A stretch of 64,000 bases of DNA from Exiguobacterium chiriqhucha RW-2. Lineage in GTDB: Bacteria; Bacillota; Bacilli; Exiguobacteriales; Exiguobacteriaceae. Each line of letters begins with the position of its first letter. Within the stretch, counting starts at the first letter, position 1. The stretch is from contig NZ_ATCL01000008.1 of the NCBI RefSeq assembly GCF_000416965.1, forward strand, positions 1 to 64,000, written 5' to 3'. The notes beneath the pieces are model-generated. The model did no database searches and was not told the origin of the DNA. It saw only the letters and a list, made by a program, of their open reading frames with translations. The position numbers and the translations under genes are program-made. Shown here in pieces: positions 15,041 to 23,554 of the stretch.

Positions 15041-16054
15041 TTACTTTTTGACCGGCGCGCACGATGCCCGTTCAATCAATGTGACCGGGATGACGCGACG
15101 TTCAGTCCGTCGTTCTTTGGCTGTCATCTGCTCGATGAGCAGCTCGGCCGCCGCCTCTCCGATTTCGTCCGTGTCTTGCCGGATTGTCGTCAGTTTCGGC
15201 GTGATGTACTTGATCATCTCGATGTCATCGTAGCCGATAATCGAGATGTCTTCCGGGACCCGGAGACCGTGTTCATGGACGGCTTCGATTGCCCCGATTG
15301 CCATTTGATCGCCTGCCACAAAGACAGCCGTCGGCGGTGACGCCAATTGTAACAACTTCTCCATCGCCTGCTTGCCTTCTTCGACCGAGAAGAACCCGGC
15401 GTTGACCAAGTATCCTGGATGAATCGGCAAGTCGAGCGTTTGCATGGCGAGCTCGTACCCTTTCACCCGGGCCGCCCCAGCGTCAATCGACGAATCTCCG
15501 GCGATGTGAGCGATGTGGCGATGGCCTAACTCATACAAGTAGTTCACAGCCATGCGGGCACCTTCCGTATTGTCCGAGTAGACGACGCTACAGTTGGCGC
15601 TGTCCATGTCGACCACGACGATTGGGATGTCGCTTTGCATGAGTTCTTGTACTTGTTCGTCCATCCGGTCCGAGCAAATGACGACGATGCCGTCGACCGC
15701 TCGATGTTTGAAGTGTTCGAGGTAACTCATGTCACGATTCCGGAGGTTACGCGAGGCGAAAATCAAATCATAGCCGTGCTCCTCGGTCGCGTGACGGAAA
15801 CTTTCGATGATGCCGTTAAAGAACGGATGTTTCATTCCGACTTCATTCGCTTCTGAGAACATGACCCCGATCGCCCACGACTTCTTCGTCGATAACGACT
15901 GCGCGTGCGCGTTCGGCAGATAGTCCATCTCAGCCGCGGCTTGTAATATTTTGGCTCTCGTCTTTTCGCTGACGTCCTTGTAGTTGTTCAACGCTTTGGA
16001 GACGGTCGTAATCGAAAAGCCGGTTATTTTTGCTAAATCATAAATCGTACCCAT
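15041..16054 (-). CDS. LacI-family transcriptional regulator of the beta-glucoside ABC operon
   Basis: A 337-residue repressor. The N-terminal helix-turn-helix is TIYDLAKITGFSITTVSKAL with a hinge helix at YLPNAHAQSLS (about residues 46-56). A periplasmic-binding-like domain follows, with IGVMFSE, VVDMDS, GHRHIAHIAGD and DISIIGYDD segments. It should bind the CGAAAGCGCTTTCG palindromes before itself and before the binding-protein gene. The inducer is probably a beta-glucoside or glucose derivative. GAGGAG lies six bases before the ATG. Confidence 0.93.
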   Translation of the reverse strand: MGTIYDLAKITGFSITTVSKALNNYKDVSEKTRAKILQAAAEMDYLPNAHAQSLSTKKSWAIGVMFSEANEVGMKHPFFNGIIESFRHATEEHGYDLIFASRNLRNRDMSYLEHFKHRAVDGIVVICSDRMDEQVQELMQSDIPIVVVDMDSANCSVVYSDNTEGARMAVNYLYELGHRHIAHIAGDSSIDAGAARVKGYELAMQTLDLPIHPGYLVNAGFFSVEEGKQAMEKLLQLASPPTAVFVAGDQMAIGAIEAVHEHGLRVPEDISIIGYDDIEMIKYITPKLTTIRQDTDEIGEAAAELLIEQMTAKERRTERRVIPVTLIERASCAPVKK

Positions 16055-16070
16055 GTCATTCTCCTCTTCC

Positions 16071-16084
16071 CGAAAGCGCTTTCG
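16071..16084. promoter_or_regulatory. Autoregulatory LacI operator
   Basis: CGAAAGCGCTTTCG, a perfect 14-base palindrome identical to the core of O1, lies 17 bases upstream of the regulator's start codon. Confidence 0.8.
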
Positions 16085-16200
16085 GTAATTTGATTGTAGC
16101 GCATGAATTTGTAGGAATCAATTCTTTTTCGTGGAATATTTTGAGATTTATTTTCGTACCGTGTTTCTTCTATATTACAGCAACCAATCTTTTTTTGTCG

Positions 16201-17073
16201 TTAGTGTGTCCGTGTATACAACCAAACGAGATTCGTAAATTTCTGAACTTCGGTCTCCCCCGTCACTCCTTTGAACAGACGTTGGAACGGCTTGAGCAAT
16301 TGCTCGATGACAATTTTACGAAGCCGGTCTTGATGCAACTCATACGTGATTGCCTCAAACAAATCCGCTTGTTCTTCGGTCATCTTGACGTGTGCGCGAA
16401 TCCGTTCCGCCATCTCAATCAGTTCGTCTTTTGTGACGAGGTTTTTATCGGTCGTACCACGCATCTGATCGACCGTAACCGGATTTAAAATATGCTCGTT
16501 CGTCTCGACCATGCGGGCCGCCATCAGCTCGACGTAGGCGTATAAGTTACGAATCAGTTTCTGAATCGAATAGGCCGTGTTCGTGATGCGGAGCGTGAAC
16601 AAGATGTGTTGCAACATCCCATTGAAGAGCACGGTCAACTCGACCGAGTACGGACGAATCTCCTCACCGATAATCTCGGTCAAACGCATGGCGAGCCACT
16701 CGATCTCATAAACACGGTGCTGCAAGACGAGCTTCTTCAGCTCGGGCTCATTCGCCGACATGATCGACTCAAATAAGGCGTGGAGGTTCCGCTCTTCATT
16801 TAATTGAATGAGGATGGAAATCTGCTCGATAAAGACGTCCTTGTCACGCTTGTCCCGCCCCATCTGCATCTCGATGCGGCGCTGGCCGGCGTCATAGCGC
16901 AAGTTCTCAAGGATATTGGCGACACAGTCCGTCTTCGAGGCGAAGTAATTGTAGAACGTCCCTTTCGAGATGTTCGCCCGTTCAATGATTTCTTGGACCG
17001 ACGTCTGTTGGACCCCGTTCTCAATGAAGAGGTTCATGGCGACATCGGCGACTTTTCGTTTCTTATCTTTCAT
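16201..17073 (-). CDS. TetR-family regulator with extended C-terminus
   Basis: A 290-residue TetR/AcrR-type repressor, clearly longer than the usual 190-220. The DNA-binding domain is at the N-terminus (KVADVAMNLFIENG, then ISKGTFYNYFASK). The ligand domain continues into an extra helical segment from about residue 210 (ELIEMAERIRAHVKMTEEQ). It is divergent from a DHA2 efflux pump, and a 25-base palindrome sits between them, so it very likely represses the pump until a drug-like ligand binds. I chose the ATG at 17073 because GGAGCAGGA is well spaced; an earlier ATG at 17100 lacks a site. Confidence 0.9.
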   Translation of the reverse strand: MKDKKRKVADVAMNLFIENGVQQTSVQEIIERANISKGTFYNYFASKTDCVANILENLRYDAGQRRIEMQMGRDKRDKDVFIEQISILIQLNEERNLHALFESIMSANEPELKKLVLQHRVYEIEWLAMRLTEIIGEEIRPYSVELTVLFNGMLQHILFTLRITNTAYSIQKLIRNLYAYVELMAARMVETNEHILNPVTVDQMRGTTDKNLVTKDELIEMAERIRAHVKMTEEQADLFEAITYELHQDRLRKIVIEQLLKPFQRLFKGVTGETEVQKFTNLVWLYTRTH

Positions 17074-17117
17074 ATCATTTCCTGCTCCGTTCTGTTTCAT
17101 TTATAGATTCAGTATAT

Positions 17118-17142
17118 CATTTTGAACTGATAGTACAAAATG
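17118..17142. promoter_or_regulatory. TetR operator between the regulator and efflux pump genes
   Basis: CATTTTGAACT-GAT-AGTACAAAATG is a 25-base inverted repeat with only one mismatched pair outside the 3-base centre. It lies 45 bases from the regulator start and 87 from the pump start. Confidence 0.8.
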
Positions 17143-17228
17143 GTTGATTTATTTATACGACGGGTATAAAATCACTACATCGACACTTACTAGTATATAA
17201 CTATTCAGAACATAAAGGAGCAACTCGT

Positions 17229-18722
17229 ATGAAACCAGAATTCCAAAAGAAACCGCCGTATCTCATGCTCGCGGTCCTCTTTGCCGGGGCGTTCATCGCC
17301 TTTCTCAACAACTCTTTATTGAACGTCGCACTCCCATCAATCATGGTCGATTTGGAGATTGCCGACTACTCGACCGTCCAATGGCTCGCGACCGGCTTCA
17401 TGCTCGTGACGGGTGTGCTCGTCCCGGCATCAGCCTACTTGATCACCCGGTTCTCGAACCGAAGCCTATTCATCACCTCGATGGCGATTTTCGCTGTCGG
17501 GACGGCCATCGCCGCCTTTTCACCGAACTTCGGCATCTTACTCGCCGGTCGGATGATTCAAGCGGTCGGTGCCTCGACGATGGGGCCACTCCTTATGAAC
17601 GTCATGCTCGTCAGTTTCCCGCGTGAAAAACGTGGAACAGCGATGGGGATTTTCGGTCTCGTCATGATCTCCGCACCAGCCATCGGACCGACGCTTTCAG
17701 GTTATATCGTCGAGTATTACGACTGGCGCGTCTTATTTGAGATGATTCTCCCGCTCGCCATCATCGGTCTCGGCCTCGCCATTTGGAAAGCCGAGAACGT
17801 CATGGTCCAAAATAAAGATCAATCGCTCGACTATTTGTCACTCGTCTTATCGACGCTCGGTTTCGGTGGCGTCTTGTACGGAGTCAGCTCGGCGAGTTCG
17901 GATGGCTGGGACAACCCGATCGTCTTGACGACGATGATCGTCGGATTCGTCGCGTTAATCGCCTTCGTCATCCGTCAGCTCAACATGGAGAAGCCGCTGC
18001 TCGACCTTCGGGCGTACAAATACCCGATGTTCGCACTCGCTTCCATCATTGCGATCGTCAACGCCGTCGCCATGTTCTCCGGCATGATTTTGACACCGGC
18101 CTATGTTCAAAGCGTCCGCGGCATCTCGCCGCTCGACTCTGGGCTCATGCTGTTACCGGGTGCCATCATCATGGGGATCATGTCACCGATTACGGGGAAA
18201 CTGTTCGATAAGTTCGGACCGAAGGTGCTCTCGATTACAGGTCTCACCATCACAGCGATTTCGACGTATATGCTCGCTAACGTTCAACTCGATTCGACGT
18301 ACACGTACATCGTGACGACGTATACGCTCCGCATGTTCGGAATGTCGATGGTCATGATGCCGATTATGACTAACGGTCTCAATCAGCTTCCGACGAGCCT
18401 CAACCCGCACGGAACGGCCATCAACAACACGGCCCAACAAGTATCCGGTGCAATTGGAACGGCAGTCCTCGTCACGATCATGAACTCGGTGACGAAAACA
18501 GAAGCCGAATCACTCATGACCGGCGTCGACCCAGCGACACTCACCGAAAGTGCGATGGGCGCGTTGACGCAACAAGCGTTACTGTCAGGGATTCAAGTTT
18601 CATTCTATGTCGCACTTGGGATGAACCTACTTGCGCTTGTACTGGCATTTTTCGTAAAACGAGTCGATGTACGCAAGCTCGACTTCAAGGAAGAAGAATC
18701 AGAACTCAAAAAAGCGAATTAA
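17229..18722 (+). CDS. MFS drug efflux pump, DHA2 (EmrB/QacA) family
   Basis: A 497-residue transporter with about fourteen membrane helices. Recognisable DHA2 elements are LNNSLLNVALPSIMVDL in helix 1 (motif D1), WLATGFMLVTGVLVPASAYL, GRMIQAVGASTMGPL and APAIGPTLSGYIVE (antiporter motif C). It probably exports lipophilic drugs or cations in exchange for protons. AAAGGAG precedes the ATG. It is divergent from its TetR-family regulator and is followed by a strong terminator. Confidence 0.93.
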   Translation: MKPEFQKKPPYLMLAVLFAGAFIAFLNNSLLNVALPSIMVDLEIADYSTVQWLATGFMLVTGVLVPASAYLITRFSNRSLFITSMAIFAVGTAIAAFSPNFGILLAGRMIQAVGASTMGPLLMNVMLVSFPREKRGTAMGIFGLVMISAPAIGPTLSGYIVEYYDWRVLFEMILPLAIIGLGLAIWKAENVMVQNKDQSLDYLSLVLSTLGFGGVLYGVSSASSDGWDNPIVLTTMIVGFVALIAFVIRQLNMEKPLLDLRAYKYPMFALASIIAIVNAVAMFSGMILTPAYVQSVRGISPLDSGLMLLPGAIIMGIMSPITGKLFDKFGPKVLSITGLTITAISTYMLANVQLDSTYTYIVTTYTLRMFGMSMVMMPIMTNGLNQLPTSLNPHGTAINNTAQQVSGAIGTAVLVTIMNSVTKTEAESLMTGVDPATLTESAMGALTQQALLSGIQVSFYVALGMNLLALVLAFFVKRVDVRKLDFKEEESELKKAN

Positions 18723-18726
18723 CACA

Positions 18727-18762
18727 ACAAGCCGTCCTGTTCGAACAGGGCGGCTTGTTTTC
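18727..18762. terminator. Bidirectional terminator
   Basis: AACAAGCCGTCCTGT / ACAGGGCGGCTTGTT stem with a TTCGA loop and T runs. The efflux pump gene and the minus-strand membrane gene converge here. Confidence 0.88.
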
Positions 18763-18765
18763 TGT

Positions 18766-19224
18766 TTATCCTTTTGTAAAACTCAAGTCATGCCGACTCG
18801 GATGCTCCGGATCGAGCTGGCGAATCTTGCGTTCGTAATACATTGTCGTCGCCGCTTGGCCCGCGACCGCACCAAAGAAAATCATCATCCATAAGAACAG
18901 ATTTGACTGGAATCCGTTCTTAAACAACAAACAGAATCCGATGGCCCCGAACAACGAGACAGCGTTGCGACCGAGATACGTGCGGCGAATGAACTTCTGG
19001 ACGGACGGTTCGTCTGTCAACCGTTGCATGAATCGACTCTCACGCCACTCCAAATAAATCAACACAACGAGCGCCGCTAAAAAGGCGATTCCATAACCCG
19101 TTTGAAACTCGTTCATGACCAATAACGCAAATGACATCCCGACCGCGATGACGACCGATACGTGCAACGGCATCCATCTTTTTTGATACGATTGAATCGA
19201 ACGCATCCGTGCTTGTTTCTCCAT
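18766..19224 (-). CDS. Small four-helix membrane protein, paralogous family (E-S-R-F subgroup)
   Basis: A 152-residue protein. It starts MEKQARMRSIQSYQKRW and has two membrane pairs, an ESRFMQRLTDEPSVQKFIRR loop and the tail LDPEHPSRHDLSFTKG. Both loop and tail closely match the genes at 39221 and 39681, which place ESRFV/ESRFM and D-P-E-x-P-x-R-R-D in the same positions. I chose the ATG at 19224, eight bases after GAGG. It is an isolated copy with no partner gene, which suggests each family member can act alone. Confidence 0.8.
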   Translation of the reverse strand: MEKQARMRSIQSYQKRWMPLHVSVVIAVGMSFALLVMNEFQTGYGIAFLAALVVLIYLEWRESRFMQRLTDEPSVQKFIRRTYLGRNAVSLFGAIGFCLLFKNGFQSNLFLWMMIFFGAVAGQAATTMYYERKIRQLDPEHPSRHDLSFTKG

Positions 19225-19316
19225 TCCCATCACCTCGTCTTTATTTACGTAAGTAAACTGATTTAAGTTTCCTCAGACGTTGGATTTTTATAGAGATTTT
19301 CACTCCGCCGCTTTTC

Positions 19317-19961
19317 TCATTTCACTCTCTTCACAGTCACATATTCTTGCAATAGGAAATTAATTTTATCCTTCTGATAGAATTGTACTTCTTTAGACGC
19401 TTCCACATACTCCTCGTGTTGTGGATGAGCCGAATCGTTTAAGATGTCTTGAATCATCTGATTTCCAGCCATTCCGCCCACGTCTTCGAATGGCGTCTCC
19501 CCTTCCCATTCTGTCACTGTCGGATACGGGAGCGGATAGTCGTCGATGACGTTCTCTAACGTCAGTTCATGTCTCCAGTCGTCCCCGTAGTCATACGTAT
19601 AGTAAAGCGTCGAATGCGCCTCGATGACGGCCGGCAATTTTACGTTCTTCATCTGGCGAATGGATAATTGCCGATACATTTCATAAATCTGTTGTTCGAA
19701 TGCTTCTAGCTTCGGCTTGGACTTGAAATAAGACAACCGAGCCTTATGGTCTTCGACCTCTTCTGAAGACAAGACGAATCGGAACGTCGGCTTCCGTAAA
19801 GCATCTTCAAACTTCGCCAAATGGGAGTCGTCCCACCACATGACGATTTGAATCGCATCATGAAGTCGTTTGAAGTTCGTTTCGGCCGGGATGATAAAGC
19901 GGCGCCAGACTGGTGTCGGGCTGTCGAGAAGTTGAATGTGGAACTGATACGCTTTAAACAT
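19317..19961 (-). CDS. Plasmid pRiA4b ORF-3-like family protein
   Basis: A 214-residue soluble protein. The N-terminal YQFHIQLLDSPTPVWRRFII and the YTYDYGDDWRHELTLENV block are the hallmark strands of the pRiA4b ORF-3-like (IS1096 TnpR-like) domain. The GGxAG-like segment DVGGMAGNQ is also typical. The function of this family is unknown; the name comes from a plasmid frame and does not show mobility here. I chose the ATG at 19961 because AGGAGG lies ten bases upstream. Confidence 0.85.
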   Translation of the reverse strand: MFKAYQFHIQLLDSPTPVWRRFIIPAETNFKRLHDAIQIVMWWDDSHLAKFEDALRKPTFRFVLSSEEVEDHKARLSYFKSKPKLEAFEQQIYEMYRQLSIRQMKNVKLPAVIEAHSTLYYTYDYGDDWRHELTLENVIDDYPLPYPTVTEWEGETPFEDVGGMAGNQMIQDILNDSAHPQHEEYVEASKEVQFYQKDKINFLLQEYVTVKRVK

Positions 19962-20190
19962 AAAATTTAATCCTCCTAGTTTCGTTTCGGTCGCTTCTTT
20001 TTCTGATGATGATTCTTCCTGTTTCAAAAATACCTGAATGAATGGAAACTCGCCACTTACAAAATAGCACTTTACGATTTAGTTGCATAAATTTGGATGA
20101 TTCCTCCCACTTAATCAAAATGAAATAATTTAAAAGCCTAATATATGGTATTATCTTCATAGTTTATTCGTTGATCAGGGAGGAACCAAG

Positions 20191-20808
20191 ATGAAAAACG
20201 TGTTCGTTTATTCGATTGGAATGGCTTTAATCCTATTTTTGTTAATTAGTTCGACGCCGTCTGTTTCAGCTGCGTCAAAAAAAGAAAATCGTGCTATTAT
20301 GGGAACATCAGCATTAACACCTCAACAAATGGCGGACTTTGTCAAAAAGAAAAATCCGAGAAACGTCCGGCTTGAAGGGGTGACCGTCGAAGAACTCGCC
20401 AAGCTGTTCGTCGTCATCGGCGCCAAAGAAGGTGTCCGTGGCGATGTCGCGTTCGCACAGGCGTTGAAGGAGACCGGCTACTTCAGTTACAAAGGGGACG
20501 TCCTCCCGAGGCAACATAACTACGCGGGGATCGGAACGGTCGGCAACGGGGTAAAAGGCCATACGTTCCGCTCGCCTTTCCAAGGCGTCACGGCCCATAT
20601 TCAGCATTTGAAAGCATACGCTTCCACTGACAAACTGAACATGACGCTCGTCGACCCACGCTTCCGTTACGTAAAACGTGGATCCGCCCCAACATGGCCC
20701 GCCCTCCAAGGCAAATGGGCGATGCAACCGAGAGGCAACTATGGCAACGACGTCCTTGCAATCTATAAAGAGATGGAACAGACAAAACTTCGCGTCGCCA
20801 AAAAATGA
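20191..20808 (+). CDS. Secreted glucosaminidase-like cell-wall hydrolase
   Basis: A 205-residue exported protein. The signal peptide MKNVFVYSIGMALILFLLIS ends near SVSAAS. The mature part resembles the N-acetylglucosaminidase (glucosaminidase/LytG) fold: GDVAFAQALKETGYFSY carries the usual catalytic-type Glu in a KETGYF context, followed by HNYAGIGTVGNGV, FRSPFQGVTAHIQHLKAYA and ALQGKWA. It probably trims glycan strands in peptidoglycan. It is a single-gene unit with AGGGAGG before the start and a small frame and terminator after it. Confidence 0.85.
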   Translation: MKNVFVYSIGMALILFLLISSTPSVSAASKKENRAIMGTSALTPQQMADFVKKKNPRNVRLEGVTVEELAKLFVVIGAKEGVRGDVAFAQALKETGYFSYKGDVLPRQHNYAGIGTVGNGVKGHTFRSPFQGVTAHIQHLKAYASTDKLNMTLVDPRFRYVKRGSAPTWPALQGKWAMQPRGNYGNDVLAIYKEMEQTKLRVAKK

Positions 20809-20840
20809 ACGACTACAATGACTTACAGGGGTGAAAGATA

Positions 20841-20918
20841 GTGACTTGCAACCAAGTACGATTGTTTAGCGGACTCGCACTTCTCGTGACCGGCGTCGCT
20901 TTACTACTTAAACGTTAA
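20841..20918 (+). CDS. Possible 25-residue membrane peptide
   Basis: A GTG-initiated frame encoding 25 residues with one hydrophobic span (SGLALLVTGVALLLKR). AGGGGTGAAAG lies upstream and a strong terminator begins right after the stop. Size and context fit a small membrane peptide, but there is no homology support. Confidence 0.4.
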   Translation: MTCNQVRLFSGLALLVTGVALLLKR

Positions 20919-20919
20919 C

Positions 20920-20953
20920 AAGCATTCGGGGTATTTGCCCCGATGCTTTTTTA
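20920..20953 (+). terminator. Intrinsic terminator
   Basis: AAGCATTCGGGG / CCCCGATGCTT stem with a TATTTG loop, then six T residues. Confidence 0.88.
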
Positions 20954-21051
20954 TTTCACTTATAAATCTCGATTTGGTGGCTGACTTGAATCAATGCATG
21001 GACGAATTTTAGATAGTTCACTTGTTGAGGAAATCGTGATTCGAAAAAACA

Positions 21052-22146
21052 TCAAGTTCTGTTAGAATCGCTTCCTCGTTCAATCGGAAAGTTAGCTTCA
21101 AAACAAATTCGGTTACCTCCCGAAGCATACGCTGTCAGCATGCCTTCATGCAGAAGCATGATTTGTCGGGCAATCGACAGACCGAGCCCGTCACCTGGCG
21201 TCTCGCCTCGTGACGCATCCACCCGATACGTCCGGTCAAACAAATGATCGATAGACGCAATCGTCTGGGGTGTCGTCTCATTACACAATTGCCACAAGAC
21301 ATGCTCATCCCGTTCGACAAGCGTCAGTTCAATCGGTCCGTCCGATGTCGCGTATTTCAATGCGTTCGACATCAAATTTTGAAAGACGCGAATCAGCTGG
21401 TCTTGATCGGCTTCGATGTAGAGATCAGGCTGCACATCAATTGAGACACGAGACCCGGCCTCTTCAAACAACGGACCCATCTCGTGAACGAGCTGTGTCG
21501 TCAGAAGACTGATGTTCATACGATGTTTTGATAGCGTTACTTGAGATGAGTATAAGCGGTTCACGTCCATCAACTGATCGAGCAATTGTTCGAGCTGAGC
21601 CGTTTTCTCGTTCAACACGTTAAAATGACCCCGTTCGATATCCGTCATGACACGTTCGCTTTCAAGCAATTGCAGATAGCCACGAATACTCGTCAGCGGT
21701 GTCCGTAAATCGTGGGAAAGGTTCGAGAACAGCTGATTGCGTTCTTCTTCATGGGCGCGTTCTTTTTCGAACAGATGTTGCAACTGCTTTGACATCCAAT
21801 TCACGCTTTGCCCCAGTGAGGCCAGTTCATCCCGTCCTTCTACCTCGACCGTCCGACCGAGGTCGCCACTAGCGATTTGCTCAATCTCGCTCGACAAATA
21901 CGTGATTTTGCGTAATGTTTTGCGCATCATCAATGAGAAGCCGATCACAAAAATGATAATCGTAATGAACGTCACGCTTAAAAAAGCCAGATTGGACGTC
22001 AACGGGTCAGGCGTGGTCTCGTTCCGAATGTAATACATGCTGATGGAGTAACCCATGATTAAAAACGCAATCGTCGCAATCAGTGCATTAATCAAGATAA
22101 TCCCAATCAACTTGACGAGTAATCGATCCCATTGTCGCTGTCTCAT
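21052..22146 (-). CDS. Sensor histidine kinase (two-component)
   Basis: A 364-residue membrane kinase. Two N-terminal membrane helices flank a short extracellular loop. A HAMP domain (IEQIASGDLGRTVEVEGRDEL) follows, then the phospho-acceptor box FSNLSHDLRTPLTSIRGYLQ and the N-box FQNLMSNALKYA. The G boxes (GDGLGLSIARQIM) are near the C-terminus. The extracellular loop is short, so it may sense membrane or peptide signals. I chose the ATG at 22146, which overlaps the regulator's stop (ATGA). Confidence 0.92.
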   Translation of the reverse strand: MRQRQWDRLLVKLIGIILINALIATIAFLIMGYSISMYYIRNETTPDPLTSNLAFLSVTFITIIIFVIGFSLMMRKTLRKITYLSSEIEQIASGDLGRTVEVEGRDELASLGQSVNWMSKQLQHLFEKERAHEEERNQLFSNLSHDLRTPLTSIRGYLQLLESERVMTDIERGHFNVLNEKTAQLEQLLDQLMDVNRLYSSQVTLSKHRMNISLLTTQLVHEMGPLFEEAGSRVSIDVQPDLYIEADQDQLIRVFQNLMSNALKYATSDGPIELTLVERDEHVLWQLCNETTPQTIASIDHLFDRTYRVDASRGETPGDGLGLSIARQIMLLHEGMLTAYASGGNRICFEANFPIERGSDSNRT

Positions 22147-22835
22147 AACCGGTATCCTACGCCCCAAATCGTCTTGATAAACGATGGTTTCCGAGGCGTA
22201 TCTTCTATTTTTTCGCGAATTTTCGTGATGTGCACCATCACGGTATTATCGACCTCAAATGCATCCTCGCCCCACACGGCCTCATAAATCTGTTCGACCG
22301 TCAGCACTTGATTCGGATGCCGCATGAAATAGGCAAGAATATCAAACTCTTTTGGGGTAAGGCGAATCAGTGTCTCGCCTTTTTGACATTGCCTCGTCTG
22401 CACGTCGAGCGTCAATTCTTGAAACATGAGTTTTCCAGACTGGCTCGCTTGATGTGCTCCATAGTCACGATAACGTCGGAGCAACGACTTGACCCGAAGT
22501 GTCACCTCGAGCGGATTGAACGGCTTTTTCATATAGTCATCCGCTCCGACAGAAATCCCTTGCATCAAATCCAAGTCACTTGTTTTAGCCGTTAGCATCA
22601 AGATGGGCATGAACTGTGTCTTCCGGATTTCGATGCATGCAGAAATGCCGTCCATGACGGGCATCATCCAATCCAAAATGAGTAAATCGATCGGTTCATG
22701 CGCGACGACGTCGAGCACCTCTTGGCCTGTTTTCGCAAAGCGAAGCAAATACCCTTCATTCTTCAAGTAAATCGCGAGCAGCTCGCGAATTGCCTCATCG
22801 TCATCGGCAATCAAAATGGTCGGTTGTGACCGCAT
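22143..22835 (-). CDS. OmpR-family response regulator
   Basis: A 230-residue regulator. The receiver domain has the acidic pair DDD near residue 12, the phosphorylated Asp in LLILDWMMPVMDG (about 55) and the conserved Lys in KKPFNP (about 104). The C-terminal winged helix has RLTPKEFDILAYFM and NTVMVHITKIREKIE. It is co-transcribed with the kinase. A tandem TTCTTAAGAT repeat in the divergent region toward a DedA-family gene is a candidate target. Confidence 0.93.
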   Translation of the reverse strand: MRSQPTILIADDDEAIRELLAIYLKNEGYLLRFAKTGQEVLDVVAHEPIDLLILDWMMPVMDGISACIEIRKTQFMPILMLTAKTSDLDLMQGISVGADDYMKKPFNPLEVTLRVKSLLRRYRDYGAHQASQSGKLMFQELTLDVQTRQCQKGETLIRLTPKEFDILAYFMRHPNQVLTVEQIYEAVWGEDAFEVDNTVMVHITKIREKIEDTPRKPSFIKTIWGVGYRL

Positions 22836-23007
22836 GTTCTTCCTCCTTGCCTGATTACACGTTACACATACGATTTATGGACGACCTTAGCAGTCGTCTC
22901 GATTGAACCTAGCGTAGCATCTTTTTTCCGCTTCTGTTCCATCCTACACGTCAACTTGTCTATTTATCTTAAGGATACCGAGCGGATCGCAACGATTTCT
23001 GTGGTAC

Positions 23008-23027
23008 TTCTTAAGATTTCTTAAGAT
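23008..23027. repeat. Tandem 10-bp direct repeat, candidate response-regulator box
   Basis: TTCTTAAGAT occurs twice back to back (23008-23017 and 23018-23027). A related TCTTAAGGAT lies at 22967-22976. One-turn direct repeats are the usual binding pattern of OmpR-family regulators. Confidence 0.6.
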
Positions 23028-23088
23028 GATGCTAAAAACTCCTTACGTTTGTCGGGGAATACTAGACAAAGGTAAGGAGTGAACGAAT

Positions 23089-23553
23089 ATGGATATATTG
23101 ACGCAATACGTGATGCTCGCCATCGGCATCATGTTTACCCCACTATCAGACGACGTATTGATGATTACCCATCTGACCGTCGCATCATCTGGCTGGGCGC
23201 TCTTCTTCACGACGTGGGTCGTCTTCACGCTCGCGTTCAGCTGGTTTTATCTTGTCGGTCGCGGCCTTCATCGCGTGATTCCGTCTTCCAAGCGTGATTC
23301 CCGGTATTTGAATCGGGCGAAAGCACTTTATGAAACGTACGGGTCACGGATTGTCCTCATCTCGTATTTCATTCCCGGTCTGCGCCATCCGCTCCATTAC
23401 GTTGCCGGTTTCACATCGCTCAGGTTTCGGACGTATGCGCTCTACAACGCCATCTCGGCCTTTCTTTATACTGGGGCCTGGTTCATCGTGATTCGCTTGG
23501 CCGGACAAGTCCCAGCATTTCAACAGTTCCAAGATTGGGTGCTCGCTTTATGA
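23089..23553 (+). CDS. DedA/VTT-family membrane protein, short
   Basis: A 154-residue membrane protein with the DedA-type core YLNRAKALYETYGSRIVLISYFIPGLRHPLHYVAG (in segments). It carries the re-entrant F-x-P-G-x-R motif and a following G. Family members act as flippases or carriers of undecaprenyl phosphate or phospholipids and need the membrane potential. At 154 residues it is shorter than the usual 190-220. It is divergent from a two-component system with an OmpR-type repeat between them, so that system probably controls it. AAGGAG precedes the ATG. Confidence 0.82.
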   Translation: MDILTQYVMLAIGIMFTPLSDDVLMITHLTVASSGWALFFTTWVVFTLAFSWFYLVGRGLHRVIPSSKRDSRYLNRAKALYETYGSRIVLISYFIPGLRHPLHYVAGFTSLRFRTYALYNAISAFLYTGAWFIVIRLAGQVPAFQQFQDWVLAL

Positions 23554-23554
23554 C

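Noticed and set aside
19317-19961. Evidence of a plasmid or transposon
   Set aside because: The pRiA4b ORF-3 name refers to a domain common on chromosomes. No transposase, terminal repeats or target duplication is visible.
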